A stretch of 64,000 nucleotides of DNA from Microglena sp. YARC (GCA_022414725.1 CM039462.1:31870378-31934377); one strand, 5' to 3'. Shown: positions 51,365 to 62,268, counted from the first letter of the stretch. Translations and numbers: made by a program. The notes: generated from the letters alone by a model not told the origin.

Positions 51365-51540
51365 GTTGGGAACGGCAACTTATATTAGTGTTTGAAAAAC
51401 TTATGTTAACTAATATTATTACAGTGTCCCAATAATAATAGTTTTTCAAATAAATTCGAAATTCTGGCGAAAGGGCTCGTCCGACTAATATTATATAAAA
51501 TTATTTATGCACTAATATTATGTAACATAGCCGACCCCTA
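51365..51540 (-). mobile_element. Family D AT-rich MITE
   Basis: Inverted copy of the element at 4441-4627: edges GGGAACGGCAACTTAT and AACATAGCCGACCCCTA, interior TAGTTTTTCAAATAAATTCG. Confidence 0.68.
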
Positions 51541-51549
51541 TGAGTATGT

Positions 51550-51790
51550 AGCATGCATGTGGTGCTCATGGCAGTGCCAGTGTAGCCGTCATGCGGCTGA
51601 AGTGTGGCCGGGTCTTGCTGAGAATAACATTACCATGCATGTGGTGCCCATGGCAGTGCCAGTGTAGCCGTCACGCGGCTAAAGTGTGGCCGGGTCTTGC
51701 TGAGAATAACATTACCATCCATATTGTTTCTTTGGGGCTCTCTTTGGATGTATTCAGTGTGTGTGGGGGGGGGGGGGGGGAAGTGACGTG
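51550..51790 (+). repeat. 82-bp duplication and poly-G
   Basis: GCATGTGGTGCTCATGGCAG through GGGTCTTGCTGAGAATAACA occurs twice (51552 and 51635). A poly-G run lies at about 51764-51780. Confidence 0.85.
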
Positions 51791-52261
51791 GAAGGCGAGG
51801 GGGCACTTGAGGAAGAGGATGCTCTTAAGATGTTAGGCATTGGTGTAGGCCTATATGTGGCCCCTAGGTCAATCCCTAACCAATAATTGCCATTGATTTG
51901 GTCGAAGTGATACCAAATTTGTTTCCAAACAGTCTGGGGAGGTAATGTTATCTTTGCATTCTCGTGCGATAGCGTGCCTCCCATTTTAAACATGCGGCAC
52001 CTTTGGAGTAGCCTAATCCTTATCTTTGGTGCTACACATTTTCTAGTATGGCCATTTTAGTGAGGTGGCATTAGGAAGAAATGCACACTAGTGCATAAAT
52101 TTCATGTTTTTACTATAAGTGTGTGTTCACCTCGTGGGCATGGATTGTGTGTGTATGAAGTGTGACCTCACAGTTCGCCTTTCCTTAGCTCAACGGCAGC
52201 ATATACGTGAATAGCATATACGTAGAATATATCAAGCCACAAACCGGAGAAACTACCTGTG

Positions 52262-52428
52262 TATGTATGTATGTTACAGTCCAGGGGTAGGCCAAATAGG
52301 CCTGGAGGGACTTGCCCAACCGTATAGGAAGGGCTTAAAAAGAAAAAGCACTGATGAACTGAACCCCAAACAATCGTTTAACCGACGGGGGCTCTGAGTT
52401 CGTGCTACAGTGATAATTGAATTCTACC
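52262..52428 (-). repeat. Family B SINE-like repeat, full length, minus
   Basis: Plus-strand GTATGTATGTATGTTACAGT, then AGGGACTTGCCCAACCGTAT, then CAAACAATCGTTTAACCGAC, ending TTCGTGCTACAGTGATAATT. The best-preserved minus copy. Confidence 0.82.
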
Positions 52429-52832
52429 TGTATTGAAATGCAAGATGCTGGCGGTCTATTCTATTGGGAAATAGTTGATTGACATCTCCTCCTAACATAT
52501 AGCGGCAAGCACCATGGCTTTTCTTTTCGGTTTTCTCGTTAGCTTCTAGGAGTTCGCGACAAGGATCAGGAATAGGACTAAAGGAGGGGGGCATCAGAAA
52601 AAGTGCGCACTTATGCCTGCCTTGTGCACACTTACATGTTTCCCCCACAATTAGGATACACATCCAGTGCATGGTTTGTATGCGTATGATGTGTGAGCTC
52701 AAAACTATTTTCCTTAGCTCAGGGGCAGCACATTAATGTATATGGTTAACATAGATTGCTAGATATGTAGCTGCAGGTAGAATATTTGAAGTCACTCATT
52801 GGATAATTTATTGTGTTGTAAGATATTGGAGG

Positions 52833-53155
52833 CCGTAGCTTTTCTTTTCCGCTACGAGCAGCGGATTCTAGGCAGTTCCATGAGCTAGCCACTGGGCTAA
52901 GCCCAAAGATTTCAATAGTGCCGGAAAGATGATTCTGCCAGATTTCAGGTGCACTACATTGCTTTAGGTTTTTCTGGGTAGGAAGCCAGGGGAGCTGCCT
53001 AGAAGCTACTGCTCGTAGCTGAAAAGACAAGCTATGGTGGAAGCCCATTCTATTGGGATTCTGCCAGCTTCTAGGTGCGCTAGGCTACATTAGATTTGGC
53101 TGGATAGCCAGCCAGGGCTGTCTAGAAGTTGCTGCTCGTAGCCGAAATGTAAAGC
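52833..53155 (+). repeat. Two family A elements
   Basis: 52833-53036 is near complete: GGCCGTAGCTTTTCTTTTCC, then GCTACGAGCAGCGGATTCTA; right end GGAGCTGCCTAGAAGCTACT, then GCTCGTAGCTGAAAAGACAA. The inverted ends are about 45 bp. 53058-53155 is a partial copy ending GCTGCTCGTAGCCGAAATGT. Confidence 0.8.
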
Positions 53156-55617
53156 TCGGCAAGCAGCCAAGCATCCATCTCTTGATGTAAAGTTCAGCCA
53201 TTCATACTTGCAGCAATTTCCAAGTTCCAACCCTCTAGTCAATAATGAAAAAATGTGTGATTAAAGCACACCATGGACTGCTGCTAGATTGACAGAACCT
53301 GCTCCCACAACTCTGCTTTTCCCTTCTGCTTGTCCCCGCAGACCTAGGCTTGGGTTTGGATTGAATACATGGTCCATCAGACCATCACCCTTCAGGCTGA
53401 TCACCGTCTGCAGGCAGAGTGAACATGGGAATTATAAACACTACCACACCAGACCCCCGACAACAGAATGCAATCACATGAACATGCCTATATACTGCCT
53501 ACACCTGTGTGATTGCATTCTGCACCCAGGACTGTGGTGTTGTGATGATCATTATATTATTTGTTTACTGCTCCTTTAGACATTAAGCAGACCATTCATA
53601 TACCATTTAACTACACAAAATGTTAATCACCAACATCATGCATACATCTGGCTTGACCCCGTAGCTACGAGGGCCTCCGCCAGTTCGCCTGCGCCCCCGC
53701 CAGTTCGTCCTTGCAGGTCAACCTCGGGATATATCATATATGGGCATGAGATGGTTAGCGACCCGACCTCGTGTGGCAGCAGAACCCGCATGAAGGGGAT
53801 GCTAGTATTACACGCGTGAGTGCATATTAGTAGTGCTCCTATGTGGGCTTGAAGGATTGATGGTGCATGCCTAGTGCAATGTGAACATGGACAATATTGC
53901 AATATAGTTATGTACTTATACAATTATTCACTTATACAGTTATATAATAGACAAACTGGCATTTAATGGCTCCCTTAGATTTGCACCGCGCTCCTTGGTA
54001 GACTCCCTTTCTTGTCGTGATAATTTTTCTGAGAGTTGGACAACCTTAACTTGCCAGATTCTTTTTCTCGGGGCCGATTTGTGATGCTAATAAAATTAGC
54101 AACGCAACAATACCTTGAAACCTATGTAAAATCAGTTTCTCCAGAAGTGCAAACAATGCACACACGTTTTCATATGTTTATATGCATACGTTATACATTT
54201 ATACGGCTTATACAAATATAAATATACGTTTGCTTCCCAACCCTACATATTTGCCATGAGCACACCCATCGAGCGGAAACCATGAAAAAATAGAAGGGGG
54301 CCCTGGAGGGTCCCCTGGAGGTCGGCCCCGGGTCTGGGTTATGGTACACGATGGCTTCTAAGTTTGTAGTTCAGTTGTCTGAAATGGTTACATTTCTTGT
54401 TGAATGTTGAAAAATATGACAAAGTTGTCCACGGGTATGCCACGTTCAATCGATGTGCAGCGAGATACCTTTGCTAATTGCAATTGCCAACAACTTGATT
54501 GTTTGAAAGATTTAACGTAGATTGTCATGTTATGTTTTATGTCTGGGCTTGGCATCCAATGGCATGCTTGTACTTGTAAAACCTGGAGAACTGTCGGAGA
54601 GCCGTCATGTATATGTCATTTATTGTAGCAGGTGTGTGAATGCAGTTAAGGCGGATGCCTTCTTCCTTGGGCTGTTTCTGATGGATGTGGAACATGGTTT
54701 CCGTGTGTCTACGATGAGAGCTTGTTAGTCAGGTGTTGTGTTGGACATGCTCCAGGTCCCTAGATTGAGTCCACAGGACAGGAGGGAAACGACACATGAA
54801 AACACCGCGTCTACAGTCCGCAACCCTGAGATCCCTGAGATGTACGCGAATAAGTGCTCTCCGGGGCAAGCTTTCGACAGCAGGCTGGTTCCCAAAGTGC
54901 ACCATTCCGCAGGTTCAGCAACTCCCAAGGAAGTTGAGAAGCGAAGTTGCTCTTCGACCATTGGAGTTGCTTTGCGGATATTGAACTTGCTTTCAGACTA
55001 TTCAAACTGCTTTGCCACTATTGGACGTGCGAGGCTTTGCATTTACTGGGGTTGCGACTATTCAACTTGCTTTGCGAATTCAACGCATGACAGAATAGAC
55101 TACCATGCAAGGTACACGGGTGGGCAAACAATTCGCGAGAAGTTGATAAGTCGCGATGTTGCATATTGGACTAGCGACCATTCAACCTGCTTTGCAAAAT
55201 TACGCTGCAACCTTGCGGCATAGCAATTGTTCATCGATATCAAGCAGTTCAAAGTCGCCAGCAATGCGATGGAATCGAGCACAACTCGCTTAGATTTCAG
55301 AGTACTCTGTTAACCGGGTGATTTGACCGGCGTTCTTGGGAAATGTGAAGATTTGACAAAACAGCACCAACAGCACCAACTACACGATTTCGCGTAAGTA
55401 TCGCATAGGTCTGTCCCCCCTAGGGGGCCGACCAACAGAGCGGTCGATGCCAGTCATGAGGTGCATGTCGATGGTTACTTCGGTTAAACGATTTTTTATT
55501 CACAGGATCTGCCGCACTGCTGCAATAACATTTGTCTCGTAGGTGAACCGGAATCTGGCGACTAGTGTGGCCGCTGTGTAACCTTCCATACAAAAAAAAT
55601 CAACGCTGGTTACATGG
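53156..55617. other. No gene recognised
   Basis: 54738-55223 is open for 161 codons and contains CTATTCAAACTGCTTTGCCA-type words repeated about four times (54990-55200), which explains the open frame. 53680-53715 repeats CGCCAGTTCG. Nothing else supported. The last ~17 bases (CGCTGGTTACATGG) match the tandem unit right of the LTR element. Confidence 0.45.
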
Positions 55618-55845
55618 TGTTATTGACTGATTTATATATCAGTCTCTGAGTCGGCATAATGCACACCGGTACCTTTCCCTCCTGGTACCGCGTTGCCTGC
55701 CGCTAGGCCACAGGCTAGCTGTGGCCTGCACGTGACTGCAGTACCCTGCAGTACACATCTCTATTCTATATGATTGTGCCTGTTGCGTTTAATAGCATCT
55801 TCTCCTCTATCGAGCCTATGCCGTTGTAACAATCTTACATTAACA
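55618..55845 (+). repeat. 5' LTR
   Basis: TGTTATTGACTGATTTATAT to CAATCTTACATTAACA. It contains GGCCACAGGCTAGCTGTGGC, a near-palindrome, and CGGTACC/GGTACCG. The three differences from the 3' LTR are all T here and C there. Confidence 0.96.
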
Positions 55846-55860
55846 GGTTATGTGCGCCAT
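55846..55860 (+). promoter_or_regulatory. Candidate primer binding site (initiator tRNA-Met anticodon arm type)
   Basis: The sequence directly after the LTR is GGTTATGTGCGCCATC. Its first seven bases complement CAUAACC, the anticodon-loop segment of initiator tRNA-Met. That is the primer choice of Drosophila copia and some algal Copia elements, which use a half tRNA, not the 3' end. The match beyond seven bases is imperfect. Confidence 0.5.
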
Positions 55861-56351
55861 CTTTAGACGCTAACGAAGACCAGCCGCTGATTTCCGCGTT
55901 CGGATTCAGTTCCCCTCTGACTTGTCGAAGGCCCGAGTTTTAACTAAGCACCTGGACTCCCTGTGCGGATCCTACTTCCCGCTGCTCCGCCTGCCGCTTC
56001 CTACCAAGAATCCTTGGATCTGCCACTGCGTCCTACGACTGGAGCAAGCAAGAGCGACCACAAGTCACCGAAATCTATGAAGTGAGTATAGGACGACGCC
56101 CTCACCGAGACCCACACAGTGCTGCATTGATCTCAGACGATCAATTTGTCTACGCCTCCAGCTTAACAGAAGCTTCAGTCGTCGAACATTGCCGCTTGGC
56201 AACGTTCACCCTCCGGTAATCCGCTGGATCCCTTTGGATCGCCGATTCCCACACACACTCCCTCCCCTCTTCCCCTGCCCCGCCCTCGTAACTCTCCCTT
56301 ACCCAACACTCCGACCTACAACGCCAAGACTCCTACACAGAAGACCTCACA

Positions 56352-59306
56352 ATGCAACCTCCCAGAATATTCACCGGTAACAACCTCTGCACCTGGCGCA
56401 GCGCCAGGCAGAATATCCTCCTTGCCCTCAAATCAGATAGGGATACCAGTGCCGTTGCTTTCGACTGCCAACAAGCGATCGTCGTTGGCGAGCCTAATGA
56501 CTCTGATGGTTACCCTGCTGATGATATTAGTTACCCTCCTGTTGCGGCTGCTGACCCAGCTGTTCCGGCTGCCCCTAGGATTGGTGTCCCCAACAGGATC
56601 TCGACCTGGAAGAACAACAAGGCCTTCAAGATCATCATAGACCATGTATCAGATGGGATCCAGCAAGCCATCCATGCCCAAACAGATATGGCCACTAGAG
56701 CTTTCAGGTTTCTAGATGCCCTGTACTCTGAGGATGGTAGCAGGCTAGAACATACCACCTTGGCTGCCATCATGGGATTACGTATGACACCTACTGAATC
56801 CCTGCAGACGTACCTCTCCAGGGCAGCTGACCTGTACTCCCAGGTTCCCAAGATAGAAAATCTCCACATCGTCTCCACCAGCAACTACCTGAACCTCATT
56901 GTCAAGGGACTGAACTCCCGCTCTGAATATGATGGCTACATCAATCAGTTCAATCCTACTGTTATCACCACCTTTTCTATGCTACAAAGTGCCCTCTTCA
57001 ACTGGGGCTTAATGAAGCAAGTAGACCCTGCACCATCTCCCGAAGAACAAGAGCTGGCAGCTGCAGCCTACAGGAAAGGGAGGCCTTTCAGCAGCAAGCA
57101 CCTCCCATTCAGAGACAGGAGATCTGACAAAAAGAAGATGACCTGCTGGAACTGTGGGGGAATAGGCCACAGCTCCAGAGAGTGCATCAGTGATGACACT
57201 AATCTGGCTTTCAGGCCAGCAGACTCAGATGAAGCTGACAATGGATCTAAGTCACCTCCTAGAGATAGGAATGACAAGGATCATGACGACAAGAAGGACC
57301 GCAAGAAGACCAGTCCAGCCAGAGGACGTCAAAGGAGGTACCCAAGCAAGGGACGCCATGCACATGTTGCTGATGGTGATCAGTCCTCCTCCAACTCTGA
57401 CAGTGAGGGTGAACAACACAACTTCCTGTCCCTGGCACTGGATGAGGACAACCCCCAGACCATGACTTTTGCTACACCAACCAGAGGCAAGTCTGTTTCT
57501 TTTGCCTTGCCACCTGACCCCCTGGCTGATACAGCATTCTATGGACAAATAAGTGCTGATGATGAATGCACTATAGAAGATGGAGAAGTTTTCCAAGCAG
57601 CACTGCAGACAGAATGGATCATAGATACTGCAGCACACTCTCATGCAACAAGTAACATCTCCCATCTGCATGACATTCAGGACCTCCAACAGCCTATTAG
57701 GCTGCAGCTGGCAGATCAAGACTCTCCACCTATCCTCTGCAAGCAGATAGGAAAGGCCAAGATCAAGGGCCATGGCAGGACTCTGATCATCCTGAACAAT
57801 GTACTTCTTGCTGACTGCAACATGCCCAACATCATTAGCATTCATGCAGCCACCAGCCTGTGCCCAGACCTCCAAGTCCACCTGTCCAAGACTCAAGCCA
57901 CACTCTCCATCCCAAGACCATCTGGTACCAAACTGCTCCTCTCATGCCCCAAAAGGCATGGACTCTACCTTACCCAAACTTCACCAGTCCCTGCCAGTAA
58001 TCCCTCTATCCCTGTGGACCCTACCATTGTCTACATCATGATGGTTACCAAGCCTCCATCAACTCACACTGACTCTGAGACAGGGCAGTACCCACCCACT
58101 CATGATACCTCCCCCAGTAGAGCTGATCAAGACTGTCACCCCTCTACTTCTGATCCATCTGCACCCCACACTGATTCTGAGATAGGGCAGTACCCACCCA
58201 CTCATGTGGAGGCAGATCAAGACCTCCAGGACTTCCCCTTTACTTCTGATCCATCTGCACCCCACACTGATTCTGAGACAGGGCAGTACCCACCCACTCA
58301 TGTGGAGGCAGACCAAGACCTCCAGGACCATCCTCCCCCTACCTGCCAGTACCATTCCCCTTCCAATGCAGACAAGCTGGAAGACTCTGATGATACTGAC
58401 AGTGATGACATGCCAGAGCTCATCCATCCAGAGGTACACAAGCCCCAGGATGACCCTGGACTAGGAGTAGATGACCCTCCTGAAACCACTCCAGACCTCC
58501 AACAACAGCTGGACAACCTGGGCCTGCAACAAGCCAGAGCTGAGATGGAACTCCTCAGTGACCAGATCAGGACCAACTATGAGGACTATGATGGTCCAAT
58601 AGATGGAGATGGACCACTCAAGCCATCTGATCTAGCCACAGCAACTACATGGGACCAATGGATACTGGTCAACAGGTCCCCAGACATTGGACTACCATTG
58701 GGAGAAGTTAATCAGAATGTCAACAACATCCACTTCTCCAACAACTCCACCCTTAGTCTCACCCGTTTTGGATGCACCCTACACCACCTGAACAGCAGGC
58801 CTGCTTCACCAGCTTTCAACATCAAGCCCAGGCCTCCACTGTCCAAGCTCATCACAGCATTCACCAGCAAGTTCCCTACCCTGCTGGCTTCTGAAACAGA
58901 ACAGTTCCCATACAGGTCAATGCACAAGGAGCCATCTGATGCCTGCAGCCCTATCATCAAGCACAACAGCAGACTCCAGCAAATGGTGCAAGCCTACCCC
59001 ACTGTTTCTACCACAGCCAGACCCACTTTACAGTGGGCCATTTGTCTCCAAGCTGCCATGGTCAATGCACATGCTCACACCCTCTCATTCAGACCCAAGA
59101 TGATCATGGACCCCAGAAGCTGTGTATACCCTGGAGGCAAAGTGCTATGTGTCAACCACCTCAGCATGGACTGGAGCCCCATGGACTTCACCTTTATCAA
59201 CATCCTTACCCCCCCCAGCCTAGCTCCCAAGTCATTTGACCAGTTCCTTGAACAAGTCTGCAAACAGCTTGACCTTGATGGCTTCCCCAGCAGGCCAGAC
59301 ACTTAA
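56352..59306 (+). CDS. Gag-protease-like polyprotein of non-autonomous Copia-type element
   Basis: 984 aa, single exon, stop TAA. Residues about 1-235: Copia gag (UBN2-like), beginning MQPPRIFTGNNLCTWRSARQ, with YLSRAADLYSQVP. Zinc knuckle CWNCGGIGHSSREC at 265-278 (CX2CX4HX4C). Basic/acidic linker. Protease-like region from 422, WIIDTAAHSHATSN; Asp425 is present but the usual D-S/T-G-A is DTAA, the Gly replaced by Ala. Then a gag-pre-integrase-like stretch ending HGLYL near 543. Next come three ~33-residue repeats around HTDSETGQYPPTH. The C-terminal ~260 residues (PDLQQQLDNLGLQQ to GFPSRPDT) match nothing I know and sit where integrase and RT should be. The intact frame implies function or recent loss. 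Confidence 0.9.
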   Translation: MQPPRIFTGNNLCTWRSARQNILLALKSDRDTSAVAFDCQQAIVVGEPNDSDGYPADDISYPPVAAADPAVPAAPRIGVPNRISTWKNNKAFKIIIDHVSDGIQQAIHAQTDMATRAFRFLDALYSEDGSRLEHTTLAAIMGLRMTPTESLQTYLSRAADLYSQVPKIENLHIVSTSNYLNLIVKGLNSRSEYDGYINQFNPTVITTFSMLQSALFNWGLMKQVDPAPSPEEQELAAAAYRKGRPFSSKHLPFRDRRSDKKKMTCWNCGGIGHSSRECISDDTNLAFRPADSDEADNGSKSPPRDRNDKDHDDKKDRKKTSPARGRQRRYPSKGRHAHVADGDQSSSNSDSEGEQHNFLSLALDEDNPQTMTFATPTRGKSVSFALPPDPLADTAFYGQISADDECTIEDGEVFQAALQTEWIIDTAAHSHATSNISHLHDIQDLQQPIRLQLADQDSPPILCKQIGKAKIKGHGRTLIILNNVLLADCNMPNIISIHAATSLCPDLQVHLSKTQATLSIPRPSGTKLLLSCPKRHGLYLTQTSPVPASNPSIPVDPTIVYIMMVTKPPSTHTDSETGQYPPTHDTSPSRADQDCHPSTSDPSAPHTDSEIGQYPPTHVEADQDLQDFPFTSDPSAPHTDSETGQYPPTHVEADQDLQDHPPPTCQYHSPSNADKLEDSDDTDSDDMPELIHPEVHKPQDDPGLGVDDPPETTPDLQQQLDNLGLQQARAEMELLSDQIRTNYEDYDGPIDGDGPLKPSDLATATTWDQWILVNRSPDIGLPLGEVNQNVNNIHFSNNSTLSLTRFGCTLHHLNSRPASPAFNIKPRPPLSKLITAFTSKFPTLLASETEQFPYRSMHKEPSDACSPIIKHNSRLQQMVQAYPTVSTTARPTLQWAICLQAAMVNAHAHTLSFRPKMIMDPRSCVYPGGKVLCVNHLSMDWSPMDFTFINILTPPSLAPKSFDQFLEQVCKQLDLDGFPSRPDT

Positions 59307-60010
59307 TTCAGTTAGATCTTCATCTTTTGGATAGATTTGAACACTCTAGGATTTTTAAAAGCTTACCTGCCTTCTGTACTGCCCCATGTACTTCCACAGG
59401 CAGCACCTCTTCATAATCTAGAATTATTCTAATCTCTCCATGATGTCTTTGCTTTAATTTAGGGTCAACCTATTGTACCTCACCCAAATTATGGGGGGAC
59501 TAGTCCAGACATCATGTCTAAAAGACAAATGCTCTAGTCAATCCTCTAGTCTCGAATCATGCCACTTCTCGTAACCAAGGCATCTTCACATGCCTTAACC
59601 AAGCCTGGACTTTCCTTCCCCAGCTTCCCAGCAGTCTCCCTGCAGCCTATCTGCAGCCCTCTGCAGCACTTAGTCCAGCCCCATGGCAGCCTATCTGCTC
59701 TAGCCTGCAGCCTATCTGCAGTTTCCCTACACCTTCCCAGCAGCCTCTCTGCCACCTAGCCTGCAGCTTACCTGCAGTTTCCTTGCACCTTCTCAGCAGC
59801 CTTTCTGCTACTTAGCCTGCAGCCTACCTGCAGTGTTCCTTACCTAGCCAGCTACCCCAGGAAACTGACATTTCTTTGAAGACCCCTGCTGAAGTGATTC
59901 CTCCCTTTCAGCTCCTAGAAATTCCCAAAGTCTCCCTAGCTTTTATATTTTAATTTTCTTATGCCCCTCAGTTAATTCCAGGAATTCTTGAGCTCAAGAA
60001 TACCTTGAAT
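59307..60010 (+). other. Non-coding 3' region of the LTR element
   Basis: About 700 bp without a supported ORF. The middle (59640-59840) has irregular CTGCAGCCTATCTGCAG and TTCCCAGCAGCCT words. Confidence 0.6.
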
Positions 60011-60019
60011 TGGGGGGGA
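60011..60019 (+). promoter_or_regulatory. Polypurine tract
   Basis: TGGGGGGGA immediately before the 3' LTR, the expected plus-strand primer site. Confidence 0.8.
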
Positions 60020-60247
60020 TGTTATTGACTGATTTATATATCAGTCTCTGAGTCGGCATAATGCACACCGGTACCTTTCCCTCCTGGTACCGCGTTGCCT
60101 GCCGCTAGGCCACAGGCTAGCTGTGGCCTGCACGTGACTGCAGTACCCTGCAGTACACATCTCTATTCTACATGATTGCGCCTGTTGCGCTTAATAGCAT
60201 CTTCTCCTCTATCGAGCCTATGCCGTTGTAACAATCTTACATTAACA
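60020..60247 (+). repeat. 3' LTR
   Basis: Same length and ends as the 5' LTR, three substitutions (CTACATG, GATTGCGCC, TTGCGCTTAA here). Confidence 0.96.
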
Positions 60248-60735
60248 CATGGGGATGGCTGCTTTACTCTCGACCTTTTCCACAAGCAAGAGAATCTAGA
60301 TGGTCGTTTACTGCCACTAGTTTTCCACGAAACTACAAGGCAGGTCTTCATGTCGTTGTCTGCAAACGGTATCATATCCTCAACTCTGGTTACATGGGGA
60401 TAGCTGCTTTACTCTCGACCTTTTCCACAAGCAAGAGAATCTAGATTGTTGTTTATTGCCATGAGTTTCCCACGAGACTACGAGGCAGGTATCTAAGTCG
60501 TCGTCTGAAAACGATATCATATCCTCAACATTGGTATCATGGGGAATTGGGGATGGCTTATTTAATCTCGACCTTTTACACGAGCAAGAGAATCTAGATG
60601 GTTGTTTACTGCCACTAGTTTTCCACGAGACTACAAGGCAAGTCTTCGTGTCGTTGTCTGCAAACGGTATCATATCCTCAACTCTGGTTACATGGGGATA
60701 GCTGCTTTACTCTCGACCTTTTCCACAAGCAAGCA
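60248..60735 (+). repeat. ~145-bp tandem array, target of the LTR element
   Basis: Three full units and a part of CATGGGGATGGCTGCTTTAC, then CTCGACCTTTTCCACAAGCA, GTTTACTGCCACTAGTTTTCC and CGGTATCATATCCTCAACTC, then TGGTTA. The LTR element entered at GGTTACATGG, the unit junction. Confidence 0.9.
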
Positions 60736-61400
60736 GTGGCCACCACCTTTCTCTTCTACTACCAGCAACAGCTTCTAGGCAGCTCCATGTGCAACCATGG
60801 TAGTGGCCACTGCTTTTCTTTCCTGCTACTAACAGCAGCTTCTAGGCAGCTCTTTAACAAACCCGGTAGTGGCCACTGCTTTTCTTTTGCTGCGACGCAG
60901 GACGCAGGCTATACAATGGTTGCGTCTTACGCTGCAGAGCTCGGGGTCCTCCTGAAGTACTCTATGTGCAATGTGTTCACTACCACTGCCACCTAGGGTT
61001 GGTTGCGTCGCAGATGGGGGCTGTGGATCGGTTGTGTCTTAGGACGCAGGCCATGAAATTGGTTGCGTCTCAGGCAGCAGAGCTAGGGATCCTCCTTCGT
61101 AGCCTGGATCCCAGCATCCCACTTTTGTATAGTTGTGAAAGGAGTTTCACCCCAGGTGGTGGGTCTCCCTACACCCTTGGTGCGCGTGTGGGGCCACTTT
61201 GTTAGCTCATGCTCTTTCCACTTGTTTGGATTTCAATGAATTAGGCAAAGCAGGCAAAGCTATGTATTTCTTGGCCACTCAATTTTTTTGGTTGTAAAGG
61301 AATTTCACCCCAGGAGGTGGGTCGCCCTACACAAACCAGCGACACCGAGGATTCAGTTTGAATGGCGTTGCCACTCTAGCAAAATAGTAGGCACACATAG
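60736..61400 (+). repeat. Family A half-elements, GACGCAGG segment and family F copies
   Basis: 60738-60880: GTGGCCAC, then CAGCAACAGCTTCTAGGCAG in two tandem half copies. 60890-61110: CGACGCAGGACGCAGGC and TGGTTGCGTC words as at 1895-2085. 61128-61175 and 61300-61385: family F on minus (AGGAGTTTCACCCCAGGTGG; GGAATTTCACCCCAGGAGGT). Confidence 0.65.
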
Positions 61401-61935
61401 GATTGTCGGGAGATACCGACCCTCGACCAAACGAACGTTCACCACGACCCATAGCTAAGTTACTGGAAATGGCATGCAGATGTATGTAACTTATGTCGCA
61501 GTACAGGGGTACTAAGCTAGGCTTAAGGGACAGGCACATGCAGCCACCAGGGCTGTTCAAAACGTCACGTTTCACGTCTACTTTGCACATTTTTGAGGGG
61601 GCGTTGAGTTGGGAACATTGATTTTGGCTCATGAAGCGTACACTAGGGTCATAAAACGTAGATTTAGGACATGAAAGGTAATTCAGAAGCACCCTTGAAC
61701 AGCCCTCGTAGCAACATGCCTAGGGAATAGCAATACAATTGGAAATAAGTACGCCATGCCACAGATGTGAGATTGAGAGAACCCTCCCGTTTGCATGCAT
61801 GTGTACATCCTGGAGAAAGCTACCATGTTGGGTTTACTTGGTTTCGCAGACCCTCTGCGCCTGAGCTTGGACTACCGCGCCACAGCATGGAGGGAAGTTC
61901 TCTACATCTTCCACGGCGGCAAATCTGAGATTTTG
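61401..61935. other. No gene seen
   Basis: A weak decayed family B piece lies around 61485-61545. The open stretch at 61795-62010 has no domain and runs into a family C element. Confidence 0.35.
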
Positions 61936-62078
61936 AAAGGCAATATGCTATCATACGATGCCGGCAGTCTGGCTAGGCTAAAGTTATCAGTTATATACCA
62001 TATCATATGATGCAATTTGAATGATATGGTATGATATCATACTCGCCTCAGGTCTACATCATATGATATGGTCCCTAC
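61936..62078 (-). mobile_element. Family C palindromic MITE
   Basis: GGCAATATGCTATCATACGA, then GCCGGCAGTCTGGCTAGGCT, then GATATCATACTCGCCTCAGG and ATATGGTCCCTAC. Reversed relative to 7105. Confidence 0.65.
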
Positions 62079-62102
62079 ACAAGCCCCATAAAATTGTAGA
62101 AT

Positions 62103-62268
62103 TGAATTATCACTGTAGCACGAATTCAGGCCCCCCGTCGTTTAAACGATTGTTTGGGGCTCAGTTCATCAGTGCTTGTTCTTTTTTAAGCCCTTCCTAT
62201 ACGGTTGGGAAAGTCCCTTTAGCCTATTTGACCTACCCCTGGACTGTAACATACATACATACAAGCCC
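62103..62268 (+). repeat. Family B SINE-like repeat, full length
   Basis: AATTATCACTGTAGCACGAA, then ACGATTGTTTGGGGCTCAGT, then CCTATACGGTTGGGAAAGTC, ending GACTGTAACATACATACATA. Confidence 0.82.

Larger units (their letters stand above)
55618..60247 (+). mobile_element. Gag-only Copia-type LTR retrotransposon, complete with TSD
   Basis: Two 228-bp LTRs (55618-55845 and 60020-60247), both TG...CA, differing at three positions (about 98.7% identical). They are flanked by the 5-bp direct repeat CATGG (55613-55617 and 60248-60252). In order: LTR, primer site, one 984-codon ORF, about 700 bp of non-coding sequence, G-rich purine tract, LTR. No integrase, reverse transcriptase or RNase H is encoded, so it needs another element's enzymes. 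Near-identical LTRs mean a young insertion. Confidence 0.95.

Noticed and set aside
54738..55223. 161-codon frame
   Set aside because: It contains about four degenerate repeats of CTATTCAAACTGCTTTGC-type words and no recognisable domain; not supported as a gene.
55540..55570. GTAGGTGAACC resembling the 3' end of 18S rRNA
   Set aside because: Only eleven bases match and no other rRNA sequence flanks it.
57252..57896. 214-codon minus-strand frame
   Set aside because: Shadow of the retrotransposon ORF on the opposite strand, no domain.
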